Assembly (NCBI GenBank): GCA_003562535.1
Contig: PWUP01000101.1
Location: 1-17,643, forward strand
Origin: Gammaproteobacteria bacterium
GTDB lineage: Bacteria > Pseudomonadota > Gammaproteobacteria > Competibacterales > Competibacteraceae
Direction of reading: 5' to 3'
Length of the DNA stretch: 17,643 nt
The notes beneath the pieces are model-generated. The model did not search any database and was not told the origin of the DNA. It worked only from the letters and a program-made list of their open reading frames with translations. Positions 17,402 through 17,643 of this stretch are shown here, in pieces. Position 1 is the first letter of the stretch, and each line of letters begins with the position of its first letter. The position numbers and the translations under genes are program-made.

Positions 17402-17643
17402 TTACACCGTTGTGCGAGACCGCAAACGCTGTGCCGTCATGCTCAAGGCGACAATAACTATCATCCAGACTAAAGACGAGCAAAAGGTGGAGTAGAATCC
17501 CCAGTGGACATTGAAGGGGAAGAGCACCAAAGCGGCGGCCAGCCACGGGGCGAATACATCACTGCGCTGGCCGCGTAACCGCACCAAAAACAACCACGCC
17601 AGCAGGCTTAAAGCCAGCATATACCCCATAAGACCGATGATCC
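17402..17643 (-). CDS. O-antigen-ligase-like membrane protein, C-terminal end
   Basis: About the last 80 codons of a gene that enters from the right edge; the frame is open to the window end (IIGLMGYMLALSL), so the first visible Met is not the true start. Two hydrophobic segments flank a short loop with FPFNVHWGFYS, a segment like the C-terminal end of O-antigen ligase/polymerase (Wzy/WaaL-type) membrane proteins, then a basic tail (QRLRSRTTV). Such enzymes join O-antigen or similar glycans to lipid A-core on the periplasmic face. The presence of msbA on the same strand further on fits a lipopolysaccharide locus. The call rests on a short fragment. The stop is 27 bases from the stop of the convergent hypothetical gene. 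Confidence 0.6.
   Translation of the reverse strand, partial: IIGLMGYMLALSLLAWLFLVRLRGQRSDVFAPWLAAALVLFPFNVHWGFYSTFCSSLVWMIVIVALSMTAQRLRSRTTV

Overview
The window looks like a Gram-negative chromosome, most likely a gammaproteobacterium. The reasons are an MsbA-type lipid A flippase, an O-antigen-ligase-like protein, a TRAP transporter, an exosortase-A-type accessory hydrolase and a proteobacterial SUF regulator. I could not assign a genus. I saw no RNA genes, insertion sequences, integrases or CRISPR arrays, and no gene-free stretch exceeds about 210 bases.

Layout. (1) 1-5096, plus strand: the 3' part of a TRAP large permease (DctM), a DUF2848 protein and a fused hydantoinase A/B enzyme of the 5-oxoprolinase type. 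These are tightly spaced and probably form one uptake and catabolism operon for 5-oxoproline or a related lactam/imide. (2) 5085-5990, minus strand: an exosortase-A-associated alpha/beta hydrolase with Cys in the nucleophile position. Its 3' end overlaps the end of the oxoprolinase gene. (3) 6174-7202, plus strand: a multi-pass membrane protein. Facing it on the minus strand is a small one-helix protein (7199-7528). (4) 7737-13924, plus strand: a SUF iron-sulfur cluster operon in the order Rrf2 regulator, sufB, sufC, sufD, sufS, sufU, sufT. A dyad lies at the promoter. SufR would sense cluster status, SufS supplies sulfur, SufU takes it up, SufBCD builds the cluster and SufT acts in maturation. 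No sufA or sufE is present. (5) 13933-15720, minus strand: msbA. (6) 15850-16689 and 16814-17374, plus strand: an adenylate-cyclase-toxin-like protein (EF/CyaA/ExoY family) and an unrecognised protein with an Ala/Lys/Gly-rich N-terminus. (7) 17402 to the end, minus strand: the 3' end of an O-antigen-ligase-like gene.

The most unusual item is the standalone class II (edema factor/CyaA/ExoY-like) nucleotidyl cyclase at 15850-16689. It keeps the paired catalytic lysines, the Asp-x-Asp metal site and the His-Gly motif in the right order. The first of these spacings matches CyaA as I recall it, but the region between the metal site and the His is much shorter. With its neighbour it forms a two-gene plus-strand cassette, with an AT-rich spacer, between two minus-strand envelope genes. 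This suggests insertion of an effector-like cassette into a lipopolysaccharide locus.
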